Below, in pieces: positions 1 to 8,358 of a stretch of 64,000 nt of DNA. The stretch comes from Janthinobacterium sp. TND4EL3 (GTDB taxonomy: Bacteria > Pseudomonadota > Gammaproteobacteria > Burkholderiales > Burkholderiaceae_D): NCBI RefSeq assembly GCF_900156175.1, contig NZ_FTMV01000013.1, positions 1-64,000 of the forward strand. The letters run 5' to 3'. The position numbers and the translations under genes were made by a program. The first letter of the stretch is position 1. The number at the start of each line of letters is the position of its first letter. The notes under the pieces are model-generated. The model made no database searches and was not told the DNA's origin. It saw only the letters and a list, made by a program, of their open reading frames with translations.

Positions 1-18
1 CATTCGGTTGGTTTCCTT
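1..18 (-). other. Possible start codon and ribosome site of a gene off the left edge
   Basis: On the minus strand an ATG lies at positions 3-1, with AAGGA (complement of 14-18) ten bases upstream. A gene could start here and run out of the window to the left. No coding sequence is visible, so the product is unknown. Confidence 0.25.
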
Positions 19-106
19 GAGAACTGGGGGTTTGGCGATTTCCAGTGTCTCAAATCCAATCCGAATGAACCACAACAACCTATTGAAACATCACAGCTAG
101 CGCTGT

Positions 107-511
107 CTAAACGCCACCGAGCAAATCGTTTTCATTCAATATCGCAAACGCGATGTCGGGATGCGCGGCCAGGCAGCGGCGCACGGCGGCCGGGATGGCG
201 GCGCGCGTCTTGCGGCACAGGCCGGGCCGCTCCTGCAGGCGGATCTGGAAGCCGCGCACGGTGCGCACTTCGCCGCTGCCAGGCGCAATCTGCAACTCCA
301 CCCCCAGGTTTTTCTTCAGCAGCAGCTGCAGCTTGCGCAGCTGCGCATGCGTGGCGATGCCCTCGATGTGCGCCAGCAGGCGCTTTTCTTCCGTCAGGTT
401 CAGGCGCAGGATGGCAATGTCTGCCTGCGGATCGGCGAGCAGCCGCTCGCGCTCGCAGTCGCACAGCTGCGGCGGACACTCCTTGCGGACTTCAAAATCG
501 ACGATGCGCAT
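107..511 (-). CDS. Hypothetical protein, 134 aa, with cysteine-rich N-terminus
   Basis: I do not recognise this protein. It is 134 residues and soluble, with no signal peptide or membrane segment. A cysteine cluster near the N-terminus (CPPQLCDC, residues 12-19) is followed by a DPQADIAILRLNLTEEKRLL segment that looks helical, and by a conserved-looking core with basic patches (LQLLLKKNLGV). The cysteines could bind a metal, but this is inference. It lies 76 bases downstream of another small minus-strand gene (588-815) that also carries a CxxC motif, so the two may be co-transcribed. A second frame covering the same DNA is low-complexity and looks spurious. Confidence 0.6.
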   Translation of the reverse strand: MRIVDFEVRKECPPQLCDCERERLLADPQADIAILRLNLTEEKRLLAHIEGIATHAQLRKLQLLLKKNLGVELQIAPGSGEVRTVRGFQIRLQERPGLCRKTRAAIPAAVRRCLAAHPDIAFAILNENDLLGGV

Positions 512-587
512 GCGGGCATTCCAGTGGCGGTCCAGGATGAATCCAGTATCGGCCGGCGCCTGGCGACTGTCAATCTGCGCCGCAGCA

Positions 588-815
588 TCAGCGCGGGCTG
601 ACGATCAGGCGCCAGAGGATGGGGCCCTGTTCGCTGCTGTGCTGGTGGTGGTTTTGCGGCGGCATGACATGGCCTTCCGTCGACACGATCTCGTGCGCGC
701 AGCCGTCGCAGCGGTAGATGCCCGAATACGGCACGGTTTCGCCGGGCGAGGTCAACTCATCGAAACGCGGGTGCATGGAGCGGGCCACGTAGCTGGGGTT
801 TTTATAGTCGGCCAT
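588..815 (-). CDS. Small CxxC protein, 75 aa, possible zinc ribbon
   Basis: A 75-residue protein beginning MADYKNPSYVARSMHPRFDE. The ATG at 815-813 is preceded by AGAGGAAT, a good ribosome binding site, which selects this start over a much longer upstream frame. The centre holds IYRCDGCAHEIVSTEGHVMPP followed by HHQH. The CxxC pair plus clustered histidines suggests a small metal (zinc) binding fold like zinc-ribbon proteins. The function is unknown. It lies upstream of the cysteine-containing gene at 107-511 on the same strand. Confidence 0.7.
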   Translation of the reverse strand: MADYKNPSYVARSMHPRFDELTSPGETVPYSGIYRCDGCAHEIVSTEGHVMPPQNHHQHSSEQGPILWRLIVSPR

Positions 816-941
816 GGATTCCTCTGGAAGTGGGCAGGCCCCCATTCTGGCACACAATCGTGCGCGGCCTTGACGGCGTGCCTTGGCGTGCGCGCCGCCC
901 TGTGTTGTAATGTTGATCATTTTGACTGAGCACGCAAGGCC

Positions 942-1619
942 ATGAGAACCCGCATCAAGATCTGCTGCATCGCTTCCATCGACGAAGCGCAACTGGCCAT
1001 TGCCGCCGGCGCCGACGCGCTGGGCCTGGTGGCGGCCATGCCGTCCGGTCCCGGCCCCATTCCTGACGCGCGCATCGCGCAGATCGCCGCCTGGACGCCG
1101 CCACCCGTGGCCACCTTCCTGCTGACGTCCGAGACGACGGCGCAAGCCATCGCCGAACACGTGCGCGCCACGCAGCCGTCCACCGTGCAGATCGTCGGCC
1201 ATGTCGATCCCGGCGAAGTCGCCGAGCTGGCGCGCTTGCTGCCGCACGTGCGGCGCGTGCAGGTGATCCACGTGGAGGGACCGGAGGCGTTGGCGCTGAT
1301 TCCCGCCTATGCGCCCCATGTCCACGCTTTTTTGCTCGATTCGGGCCGCCCCGGCGCGGCTGTGCCGGAGCTGGGCGGCACGGGCCGCACCCATGACTGG
1401 AGCATCAGTGCGCGCTTCGTGCGCGCCAGCCCCCGTCCCGTCTTCCTGGCCGGCGGCCTCGATGCGAACAACGTGATGGAAGCGCTGCGCCAGGTGCGGC
1501 CCTACGGCATCGACCTGTGCTCGCGCGTGCGCACGGACGGCCAGCTCGATGTCATGAAGCTGGCCTTGCTGATGGCGGCCGTGCGCGACGTGGATGCGGC
1601 GCTGTACGCGGAAGGTTAA
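942..1619 (+). CDS. TrpF-like phosphoribosylanthranilate isomerase family protein, divergent
   Basis: A 225-residue TIM-barrel protein of the TrpF family. The family isomerises N-(5-phosphoribosyl)anthranilate in tryptophan synthesis, using a catalytic Cys and Asp. Both are visible here: C8 in KIC and D133 in FLLDS. GGTG with HDW (145-153) and AGGLDANNV (170-178) are also retained. Two signature stretches are altered: KICGI reads KICCI, and the phosphate-binding SSGVE near the C-terminus reads CSRVR (192-196). No trp gene flanks it; trpF usually sits beside trpB/trpA. It may be a paralogue with a shifted substrate rather than the housekeeping enzyme. Its TAA stop interlocks with the stop of the convergent LysR gene in the sequence TTAA. 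Confidence 0.8.
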   Translation: MRTRIKICCIASIDEAQLAIAAGADALGLVAAMPSGPGPIPDARIAQIAAWTPPPVATFLLTSETTAQAIAEHVRATQPSTVQIVGHVDPGEVAELARLLPHVRRVQVIHVEGPEALALIPAYAPHVHAFLLDSGRPGAAVPELGGTGRTHDWSISARFVRASPRPVFLAGGLDANNVMEALRQVRPYGIDLCSRVRTDGQLDVMKLALLMAAVRDVDAALYAEG

Positions 1620-2524
1620 TCTGTCATTGTCAATCTGTTCATCTCGCGCACGAACGCTTCCGTAAACGCGGCCACCATGCCGCTGGCCGCGCGCGGCGAG
1701 ATCAGGCCGAGGACGGAATGCGATTCCTCGTCCGGCAGGGCGATAAAACGCACGCCGGGCGGCGCCACCAGGCGCATGCTGTCGGGGACGATGGCGATGC
1801 CCATATTGGCTTCGATCAGGTTCAGTTGCGAGGTCTTGCGCGACAGGGCGCGCGCCGCCTTCGGAAAAAATCCCTGCGCCAGGCACAGGCCCGCCACCAG
1901 GTAGCTCAGGCCCCCCCGGTCCTGGTGCGGGATCGAGACGAAGGCTTCATCGCGCAGGGCGGCGATCGTCGTGCGTTCCAGCGCGGCCAGCGGCGAGGCG
2001 GACGACACGGCCACCACCAGCTTTTCCGCAAACAGTTCGCGCACGACGATGTTGGCGTGCTTGCGCAAGGTGGGCAGGCGCACGAGGCCCAGGTCGGCGC
2101 GGCCTTCCTCGATGTCGGCTGCCTGGTTTTCCGACGAGCCTTTCGACACATCGAGCGAAACGCCGGGAAACTGCGCCAGCAGCCGGTTCAGCACGGCGCC
2201 GATGGCGGGGGTGAGGGTGACGGAGCTCGAATGGAGCAGGCGGATGATGCCTTGCGCCCCTTGCCCCACGTGGCGCGTTTGGCGCACGGTTTCCTCGATG
2301 TCTTCCAGAATGCGCCTGGCCCGCTCATAAAAGACCTGTCCCGCAGGCGTCAGTTCGATATGGCGCGCGTCGCGCGTGAGCAGCGGGGCTTGCACCTCGC
2401 CTTCGAGTTCCTTGATCTGCCGGCTCAGGGCCGACTGTGCGATGTACAGCTTTTCCGCCGCGCGCGAGTAACTGCCCGCATCGACGACTTCGACAAAGTA
2501 GCGGAACTGTTTGATGGAAATCAA
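1616..2524 (-). CDS. LysR-family transcriptional regulator
   Basis: 302 residues. The N-terminal winged HTH (about residues 1-60: FRYFVEVVDAGSYSRAAEKL, then AQSALSRQIKELE) is followed by a periplasmic-binding-protein-like effector domain (about 90-300). The BenM/CatM/Nac branch is the closest style, but the effector cannot be read from sequence. The start is TTG at 2524, supported by AAAAGG nine bases upstream; no in-frame ATG fits. It converges with the TrpF-like gene, the two stop codons overlapping. Its target may be the divergently placed small gene at 2628 or itself. Confidence 0.88.
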   Translation of the reverse strand: MISIKQFRYFVEVVDAGSYSRAAEKLYIAQSALSRQIKELEGEVQAPLLTRDARHIELTPAGQVFYERARRILEDIEETVRQTRHVGQGAQGIIRLLHSSSVTLTPAIGAVLNRLLAQFPGVSLDVSKGSSENQAADIEEGRADLGLVRLPTLRKHANIVVRELFAEKLVVAVSSASPLAALERTTIAALRDEAFVSIPHQDRGGLSYLVAGLCLAQGFFPKAARALSRKTSQLNLIEANMGIAIVPDSMRLVAPPGVRFIALPDEESHSVLGLISPRAASGMVAAFTEAFVREMNRLTMTD

Positions 2525-2627
2525 TCGTATGCCTTTTCGAGATCGGAGACTGCCTGATTTGATATTAGCCTTGCCCCGGCGTTCACGATACAGTGGATTG
2601 ATCTGCTGTCACTGCAAAGGAAAGACC

Positions 2628-2726
2628 ATGCTGGAACTGCTCGGGATATTGGGAGTACTTATCAGTATTATCGTAAAACTGATTTTCGTCCAGATCGGCG
2701 GAACTGGACATGGCACGGAAGATTAA
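2628..2726 (+). CDS. Putative 32-residue single-span membrane miniprotein
   Basis: A short frame, MLELLGILGVLISIIVKLIF then VQIGGTGHGTED, preceded by AAAGGA six bases before the ATG. Residues 3-21 form one strongly hydrophobic helix, and the tail is short, Gly-rich and acidic. The size and composition resemble small membrane or type I toxin-like peptides, but there is no antisense RNA or partner that I can identify. It overlaps the 3' end of the convergent PPTase gene by four bases. Expression is unproven. Confidence 0.45.
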   Translation: MLELLGILGVLISIIVKLIFVQIGGTGHGTED

Positions 2727-3259
2727 AACGCGAGGCTGGCCACGTAGGGGGCTGGCAATGGCAAAGCCTGCAGGCAGCAGGCTGGCGCGGACCCGTTCCA
2801 CTCGGCCAGCTGCAAGCCTGAGTATTTGATCGCCGCCTCGCGCGCCGTCCACGCCTGCGCCAGGCGCCGCGGGCGCTGGTCGGCAGGGCAGGCGGCCAGC
2901 TCCTGCGCCACTTGCGGCCCCAGGTAATCGCGCGCCAGAATGAACCAGTCGGCAATGTCCTGCACCCGCATCACGTCGATGCCGACGGGACCATGCAGGC
3001 CGATGGCGGCCAGCGACAGTCCCGCGTCATGGCTGAACGACAGGCCCGCAACGCCGGCGGGCAGCAGCAGGCGGGGAGGGGTGCCCGGCGTCGATTCGAC
3101 TGAAACAGCCTCGATGTCCAGGTGTTGCCACTGCGCCGCCGCTTCGCGCACGGCCTGGCGCAGGTGCGCGCGCGCTTCCATGCGGGATGGCGGCGGCACG
3201 ATGCCGATCACCAGCACGCCGTCTCTTGACAAGAGCACCGTAAAATCCATCAGCTGCAA
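2723..3259 (-). CDS. 4'-phosphopantetheinyl transferase (Sfp type)
   Basis: 178 residues. It transfers phosphopantetheine from CoA to the serine of carrier domains. Signature motifs are present: FSHD (about 75-78), GIDVMRV near residue 93 (Mg-binding, equivalent to GIDVE), and WTAREAAIKYSG (WTxKEAxxKxxG, with the catalytic Glu and Lys) near 137-148. It directly follows the NRPS gene: the NRPS TGA occupies 3262-3260 and a TTG start codon begins at 3259. An in-frame ATG at 3250-3248 is the alternative start, and neither has a strong ribosome site, so translation is probably coupled to the NRPS. The obvious substrate is the T domain (Ser582) of that NRPS. Confidence 0.9.
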   Translation of the reverse strand: MQLMDFTVLLSRDGVLVIGIVPPPSRMEARAHLRQAVREAAAQWQHLDIEAVSVESTPGTPPRLLLPAGVAGLSFSHDAGLSLAAIGLHGPVGIDVMRVQDIADWFILARDYLGPQVAQELAACPADQRPRRLAQAWTAREAAIKYSGLQLAEWNGSAPACCLQALPLPAPYVASLAF

Positions 3260-6200
3260 TCAGCTACGCAAAGGCGCGGCCGGACATCCCGCCCAGTTGC
3301 TGCCGGCGGGGATGTGCTCGCCCTTCATCACCAGGGTCAACGGTCCCAGGCGCGCATTGTCGCCCACCCTGGCGCTGTACAGCACGGAGCTGCGCGGGCC
3401 CATGTAGACGCGCTGGCCGATCTCCACGTGGTCGATCTTCATCACGCGGTCTTCGAACAGATGCGTTTGCGGGCAGGTCAGCGCGTTCAATTCGCTGTAG
3501 TCGCCGATGTGCACGCAGTCGAATTCCGTGATGTCCGTCGTGTCCATGTAGACGCCGCGCCCGATCTTGCAGCCGAACAGGCGGAAGGCCAGCGGCAGCC
3601 ACGGCGTGCCGCGCAGGTAGCGCATGAAGTTGGGCACGGCGATGCCCTCGTACAGATTGGTGACGCCTTCCGAAATCCACACGAACGGCGTCCACATGGG
3701 CGCCGCGTGCTTGCGGTAGCGTCCCAGCAGCAGCCATTTGAACAGCACGACGACCAAAAAGTTGCCAATGCCGTAGGCGATGCCGGCAATGGCCAGGTCG
3801 CCCACCACTTCGCCCCAGCGCCCGGCGCCCGCGATGGGCATCACGTCCAGCACCAGCGTGTAGCCGACGGCGATCACCACGGCGTGCGGCGCGACGATGC
3901 GGAACGCTTCGATCAGGCTGCGTCCCAGGCGGCGCAGCAGCGACGGCTTGAAGGTCAGATGCTCGGCAAAGCCGCTGACCTGTTCGCGCGCGGGCAGGTG
4001 CATGGGGGGAGAACCCAGCCAGGTGTCGCCGCTGTGCATCTGCTCATTGCGCGGCGCGTGCGTGTGCACGCCGATCAGCACGTGTTCGGGCAGCACGGTG
4101 CCGTCGGGGATATAGCTGCCGTTGCCGACAAAGCTGCGGTGCGAGACGACGGTGGGGCGCATGGTCATCCACCCGCCGTCGATCTGCTCGTCGCCCAGCA
4201 TGACGGCGTCGGCGATGAAGGTGTCGTCGCCCAGCGTCAGCATGTCGGGCACGACGCCGAGCGCCGTGGAAATCTCGGCGCCCTTGCCGACCTTGGCGCC
4301 CAGCAGGCGGTACCAGTACGGCGCGTACACGGTGGCGTAGATGCCGTGCAGGACGTTCAGGCTCGATTCCTGTATATGGCTGACCAGCCACTTGGCGCAA
4401 TAGATATTGCTGTGCACGGGCGAGCTGCCCGGCTTCAGGCGGGGCAGCGCGCCCCAGCGGATGGCGGCCGACAGCAGGGCCGTGAGCACGATCAGCACGG
4501 CGCTGGCGGGGAAGGCCAGCAGGAAGTAGCGGGCCAGCTGTGTCGTCACGTCGCGCCCCTGCAGCCACGGCATCATTTCGCGCTCGTCGAACCAGTCGAT
4601 CAGCACGAAACTGGGGAAGACGGGCATGAAGAACAGCACGGCGATCAAGACCATGCCGAAGCAGAAGAACAGGGTTTCGCCCGTCAGGCGCAGGCGCGAG
4701 ACGGCGGGGCGCGGCGGCTGGCTGGCCCGGTCGTAGGGGCCGATGTCGCGCGCGGGTGAGCCCGTCCAGACGCGACCGGCGGGCACCGAGGCGCCGTCGG
4801 CCAGCGCGGACTGTCCCTCGAGGTGGCCAAACGCGCCCACCTGGGTATTGCCTTCCATGATCGCGTAAGAGCTGATGCAGGCATCGTCGCCGATGCTGAT
4901 CCGGCCCAGCAGCAAACGGCCCCGTTCCACGCGGGCGTTTTCAAAGTTGACGGCATTGCCCACGCTGACGTTGTCGCCGATGGACAGCAAGTCGGGCGCG
5001 CGCAGGGTCATCGAACCGATGACCACTTCCTTGCCCACTTTCGCGCCCAGCGCGCGCAGCCACCAGCTGTTCAGCGATGAACCGCTGAGCAGGTAGGCGG
5101 GCGCCGATTCGACCAGGCGGTCGGCCAGCCACCAGCGGTAATACGTGACGCCCCACAGCGGATAGCTGCCCGGTTTCAGACGCCCGGCGATCAGCCATTT
5201 GCCGGCAATCGCAATGGCAAATTCGGCCAGGGTCGCGAGCAAGAACACGCCGATCGAGGCGGCGATGGCGCGCGGCACGGTGTCGCCCGTGTCGCCCGTG
5301 AAGAAGTGGTAGGTGAAGAACGGCGCCATCCACTGCGCCATGCGCAGGGTGACAAGGCCCGGCACGGCCGCCGCCTGGGCCGCGCCGCAGATCCAGCGCT
5401 TCCAGGCCGATGGCGGCGTCCAATCCGCTTCCGGCGTGGCCAGCGCGGGCGCTTCGTTCAGCACGGCGGCGATCTTGCCGATCTGCCGGTTCTGGTAAAT
5501 GTCGCGCACCGTCATGTGGGCGTAGGCCGGGTCGGCGCGCAGGGTGGAGGCCAGGCGCGCGGCCAGGAAGGAGTGGCCGCCAAGGTCGCTGAAGAAGTCC
5601 AGCTGGCGCAAGATGGCCTGGCCCGGGAACAGCTTGGCCAGGGCCGCGAACAGGGCCGCTTCGGCCGGCGTTTCCGGCACGTCCGAGATCCCCGCCTCGC
5701 CGGGCGGCGGGGCGGACAGGGGCATGGCTTTCAAGGCCTTCCGGTCGATTTTCCCCGAGGTCAGGCGCGGCATCAGCGGCAGCAGCTCGAAACGGCCTGG
5801 CACCATATAGGGCGGCAAATGCAGGTTCAGGGCCGCGCGCAGGGTTTTCGCCGCCAGGGCGTCGCCGGGCGTCTCGTCGCTGCCGACGATGTAGGCCACC
5901 AGCTGGTCGATGCCGTCATCCTTGCGCAGCAGGACGGCCACCGTGCCCACGCCCGGCTGTTGCGCCAGCACGGCTTCGATCTCGCCCAGCTCCACGCGGA
6001 AGCCGCGTATCTTCACCTGGTCGTCGGCGCGGCCCAGGCACAGCACCTGGCCGTCCGCATCGATGCGGGCCAGGTCGCCCGTGCGGTACAGGCGCGCATC
6101 GTCGGGACACGTGCTCCACGGATTGGGCAGGAATTTTTCCACCGTCAGGTCGGGCCGGCCCAGGTAGCCATCGGCCAGGCCGGGGCCGATGATGCACAGT

Positions 6201-7315
6201 TCCCCCGTTTCGCCGCGCGGCAGCAAGGTCAGGGGACGGTGTTCGCCCGGCTCGGCCACCTGCAGCACCAGCAAGCCGTAATTGGGCAGCGGCGTGCCGA
6301 TGGTGACGGGTTCGCCGGGGCGCAGGCGCGCCAGGCTGCACGAGACGGTCGCTTCCGTGGGGCCGTAGGTGTTGAACATCGCGCGGCCCGGGCGCGACCA
6401 GCGCTCGACGAGGGACTCGGGGCACATCTCGCCGCCCAGGTTGATCAAACGCAAACCGGGTACTTCTTCCGCGAACAGGGCCAGCAGCGTCGGCACGGCA
6501 TGCAGCACGGTGACGTGGTTGGCGGCCAGCGCGCGGGGCAAGGCTTCCGGGTCGCCCGAGATCTCCTTGGGGCCCAGCCACAGGGTGGCGCCCACCATGT
6601 AGGCGATCCAGATTTCCTCGAACGACATGTCGAAGGCGACGGAAAAGCCCTGGTAGACGGTGTCGGCTTGCGTCACTTCCAGCACGGCGTTTTCGCTGCG
6701 CAGGAAGTGGCAGATGCTGCGCTGGTTGATCAATATGCCTTTCGGCTTGCCTGTGGAGCCGGACGTGTAGATCACGTAAGCCGGGTGGTCGGGCAAGACG
6801 GTGCCGCGCGCGGGCAGCAGTTCTCCCGGCGCGGCGGGCGCCAGCAGGCTTTCCGCCGTCCATACGGGGCGCTCGACGCCGGCCTGCTCCAGGCGCGGCG
6901 CGAACTGCGCGCAGCTGACGACGCCGGCACCGTTGGCGTCATCGAGGCACACCTGCAGGCGCTCGACGGGCGTGTCTTCATCGACGGGCAGCCAGGCGGC
7001 GCCCGCCTTGGCGATGGCCGCCTGCATCAGCAGCAGGGGGGCGCCGCGCGGCAGCCACAGTCCCACGATGTCGCCGGGCTTGACGCCGGCCGCCACCAGG
7101 CGCGACGCCGCCAGGCCCGCCTGCGCATCGAGTTCGGCATAGCTGATGCGGCGTTCGCCGTCGATCAGGGCGATGTGTTCGGGACAGCGGCGCGCCGTTG
7201 CTTCCAGCAGGTCCGCCAGCACTTCCTCGCGCAGCAGATCCGGTCGCGGCGGGCCGTACAGGATGTCGGCGTGGGTGGAAGGGGTGCCTGGGCTGACTGC
7301 GGTGAAATCGTTCAT
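3260..7315 (-). CDS. Pls/PosA-family nonribosomal peptide synthetase (A-T-membrane/LbH)
   Basis: 1351 residues. The adenylation domain covers about 25-530, with YTSGSTGKPKG (183-193), NTYGPTEATV (315-324), YRTGDLARID (410-419), KIRGFRVELGEIE (435-447) and Lys522 in LTSGKIDRK. The carrier domain is at about 545-620, with the phosphopantetheine Ser582 in LGGHSF. The C-terminal half has no condensation or thioesterase domain. Instead three hydrophobic helix groups (about 645-705, 880-960, 1120-1210) alternate with three hexapeptide left-handed-helix-like blocks. This is the architecture of epsilon-poly-lysine synthetase (Pls) and PosA relatives, which polymerise one amino acid at the membrane. 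My hand alignment gives specificity residues D229, M230, E233, H272, I291, L293, T316, V324, S325; the acidic residues would suit a basic substrate, but this is inference. Confidence 0.92.
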   Translation of the reverse strand: MNDFTAVSPGTPSTHADILYGPPRPDLLREEVLADLLEATARRCPEHIALIDGERRISYAELDAQAGLAASRLVAAGVKPGDIVGLWLPRGAPLLLMQAAIAKAGAAWLPVDEDTPVERLQVCLDDANGAGVVSCAQFAPRLEQAGVERPVWTAESLLAPAAPGELLPARGTVLPDHPAYVIYTSGSTGKPKGILINQRSICHFLRSENAVLEVTQADTVYQGFSVAFDMSFEEIWIAYMVGATLWLGPKEISGDPEALPRALAANHVTVLHAVPTLLALFAEEVPGLRLINLGGEMCPESLVERWSRPGRAMFNTYGPTEATVSCSLARLRPGEPVTIGTPLPNYGLLVLQVAEPGEHRPLTLLPRGETGELCIIGPGLADGYLGRPDLTVEKFLPNPWSTCPDDARLYRTGDLARIDADGQVLCLGRADDQVKIRGFRVELGEIEAVLAQQPGVGTVAVLLRKDDGIDQLVAYIVGSDETPGDALAAKTLRAALNLHLPPYMVPGRFELLPLMPRLTSGKIDRKALKAMPLSAPPPGEAGISDVPETPAEAALFAALAKLFPGQAILRQLDFFSDLGGHSFLAARLASTLRADPAYAHMTVRDIYQNRQIGKIAAVLNEAPALATPEADWTPPSAWKRWICGAAQAAAVPGLVTLRMAQWMAPFFTYHFFTGDTGDTVPRAIAASIGVFLLATLAEFAIAIAGKWLIAGRLKPGSYPLWGVTYYRWWLADRLVESAPAYLLSGSSLNSWWLRALGAKVGKEVVIGSMTLRAPDLLSIGDNVSVGNAVNFENARVERGRLLLGRISIGDDACISSYAIMEGNTQVGAFGHLEGQSALADGASVPAGRVWTGSPARDIGPYDRASQPPRPAVSRLRLTGETLFFCFGMVLIAVLFFMPVFPSFVLIDWFDEREMMPWLQGRDVTTQLARYFLLAFPASAVLIVLTALLSAAIRWGALPRLKPGSSPVHSNIYCAKWLVSHIQESSLNVLHGIYATVYAPYWYRLLGAKVGKGAEISTALGVVPDMLTLGDDTFIADAVMLGDEQIDGGWMTMRPTVVSHRSFVGNGSYIPDGTVLPEHVLIGVHTHAPRNEQMHSGDTWLGSPPMHLPAREQVSGFAEHLTFKPSLLRRLGRSLIEAFRIVAPHAVVIAVGYTLVLDVMPIAGAGRWGEVVGDLAIAGIAYGIGNFLVVVLFKWLLLGRYRKHAAPMWTPFVWISEGVTNLYEGIAVPNFMRYLRGTPWLPLAFRLFGCKIGRGVYMDTTDITEFDCVHIGDYSELNALTCPQTHLFEDRVMKIDHVEIGQRVYMGPRSSVLYSARVGDNARLGPLTLVMKGEHIPAGSNWAGCPAAPLRS

Positions 7316-7463
7316 GGATGACGCTTATCTGTAATGCGGTGTGAGGAATCTGACGGGCTGCGCATGGTGCGCGGCACAGTTGATACATTACAGCACGCAA
7401 GACATTTCAGCGTTGCAGAACGGATAATTTTTCGGGGCTTTGCGAAATTATGTGCTTGCAGGT

Positions 7464-8168
7464 TCAGCTGCCATGGTTACGGAATGTAAAACGGGGAAAC
7501 ATGGCGCCGATTTGCGCCACAGTGTCCGCCGCCGGATAGCCGTGCAGGGGCCGGCCGGCCAGTGCCGCATCCGCGCAGCCTTCGGCGCGAAACTGCTGCA
7601 GCACGTAGTTGTCGACGCCCTTGGCGGCCAGGGCGGCGGCCAGGGCCAGCAGCTGTTCGTCCGGCAGCAGGTCCGGATGGATGGTGGTGCGGCATTCGTA
7701 GGCGACGCCGCTGGCGAGGATGGCGTCCAGGCAGGCAAGCGCCGGGTCGCCGCTGCCGGCCACGTGGGTCACATGACGATAGTCGGCAAACGGCGCCTTG
7801 ATGTCGAAGCCGACCCAGTCGACCAGGGGCAGCACCTCCTGCAGGCGCTGCGGATAGATGCAGGCCGTGTGCAGGCCGATGCCGAACCCCAGCGCCCTGG
7901 CGTCCTGCATGGCGCGCGCCAGCGCCGGGTCCATGCACGCCTCGCCGCCGCTGAAGACGACGGCGTCGACGAGGCCCACGCGGCGGCGCAGCCAGGTCAG
8001 GACCTCCTGCCACGGCATGGCGCCTTCCGGCGTGCGCGCCTGCAAGTGCGGATTGTGGCAATAGCCGCAACGCCAGGGGCAGCCCTGCACGAACACCACG
8101 GCCGCCAGCTTGCCCGGGTAGTCGGTGGCGGAAAAGGGCGTCAGTCCGCCCACTTTCAACTCAGCCAT
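7464..8168 (-). CDS. nrdG: Anaerobic ribonucleotide reductase activase NrdG
   Basis: 234 residues. This radical-SAM enzyme installs the glycyl radical on NrdD. The iron-sulfur motif CPWRCGYC lies in FVQGCPWRCGYCHNP near residues 28-42, and the SAM-binding GGE follows in VFSGGEACMDP. It is longer than the roughly 155-residue E. coli NrdG and resembles the pyruvate-formate-lyase-activase-like NrdG form. The ATG at 8168 overlaps the end of the upstream 65-codon glycyl-radical gene by eight bases, indicating translational coupling. It is the last gene of the nrdD operon, and 148 bases separate its stop from the start of the NRPS gene. Confidence 0.92.
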   Translation of the reverse strand: MAELKVGGLTPFSATDYPGKLAAVVFVQGCPWRCGYCHNPHLQARTPEGAMPWQEVLTWLRRRVGLVDAVVFSGGEACMDPALARAMQDARALGFGIGLHTACIYPQRLQEVLPLVDWVGFDIKAPFADYRHVTHVAGSGDPALACLDAILASGVAYECRTTIHPDLLPDEQLLALAAALAAKGVDNYVLQQFRAEGCADAALAGRPLHGYPAADTVAQIGAMFPRFTFRNHGS

Positions 8169-8358
8169 GGCAGGCGGGCTGGCCAAGCCGGGCGCCCGCT
8201 TCCGTAAAATACTGGCGCTCGTGGAATTCGCCCTGCTTGCCGATGTTGAACGAGGCGACGGGGCGGTGGTAGCCCATCACGCGGGTCCAGATTTCGCAGC
8301 GCTGGCGTTCGGTGTCGAGCAGGGTGATGGCGGGAGTGAAATCGGGACGTGCGTTCAT
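8161..8358 (-). CDS. nrdD: Stand-alone glycyl-radical domain of class III ribonucleotide reductase
   Basis: 65 residues. The stretch IWTRVMGYHRPVASFNIGKQ followed by GEFHER is the C-terminal glycyl-radical segment normally fused to NrdD (RVxGYxRPVxxxNxGKxxEFxxR). The Gly in RVMGY is the predicted radical site. Here it is an independent gene with its own ribosome site (GAGGAAAC, seven bases before the ATG). Its ATG overlaps the TGA of the large NrdD gene as ATGA (8355-8358). The frame differs from the large gene, so this is not a simple in-frame stop. Because it has a clean start, ribosome site and coupled overlap, I read it as a real split subunit rather than a sequencing frameshift, though the latter should be excluded. 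Confidence 0.85.
   Translation of the reverse strand: MNARPDFTPAITLLDTERQRCEIWTRVMGYHRPVASFNIGKQGEFHERQYFTEAGARLGQPACHG

Noticed and set aside
5306-7321. Very long open frame antisense to the NRPS gene
   Set aside because: Its composition is typical of the antisense of GC-rich genes (Gln/His/Arg/Gly/Ala-rich), it has no domain, and the minus-strand NRPS has complete family motifs.
8355-8358. Programmed frameshift joining the two nrdD parts
   Set aside because: There is no slippery heptamer, and the second gene has its own ATG and strong ribosome site, so independent initiation is simpler.
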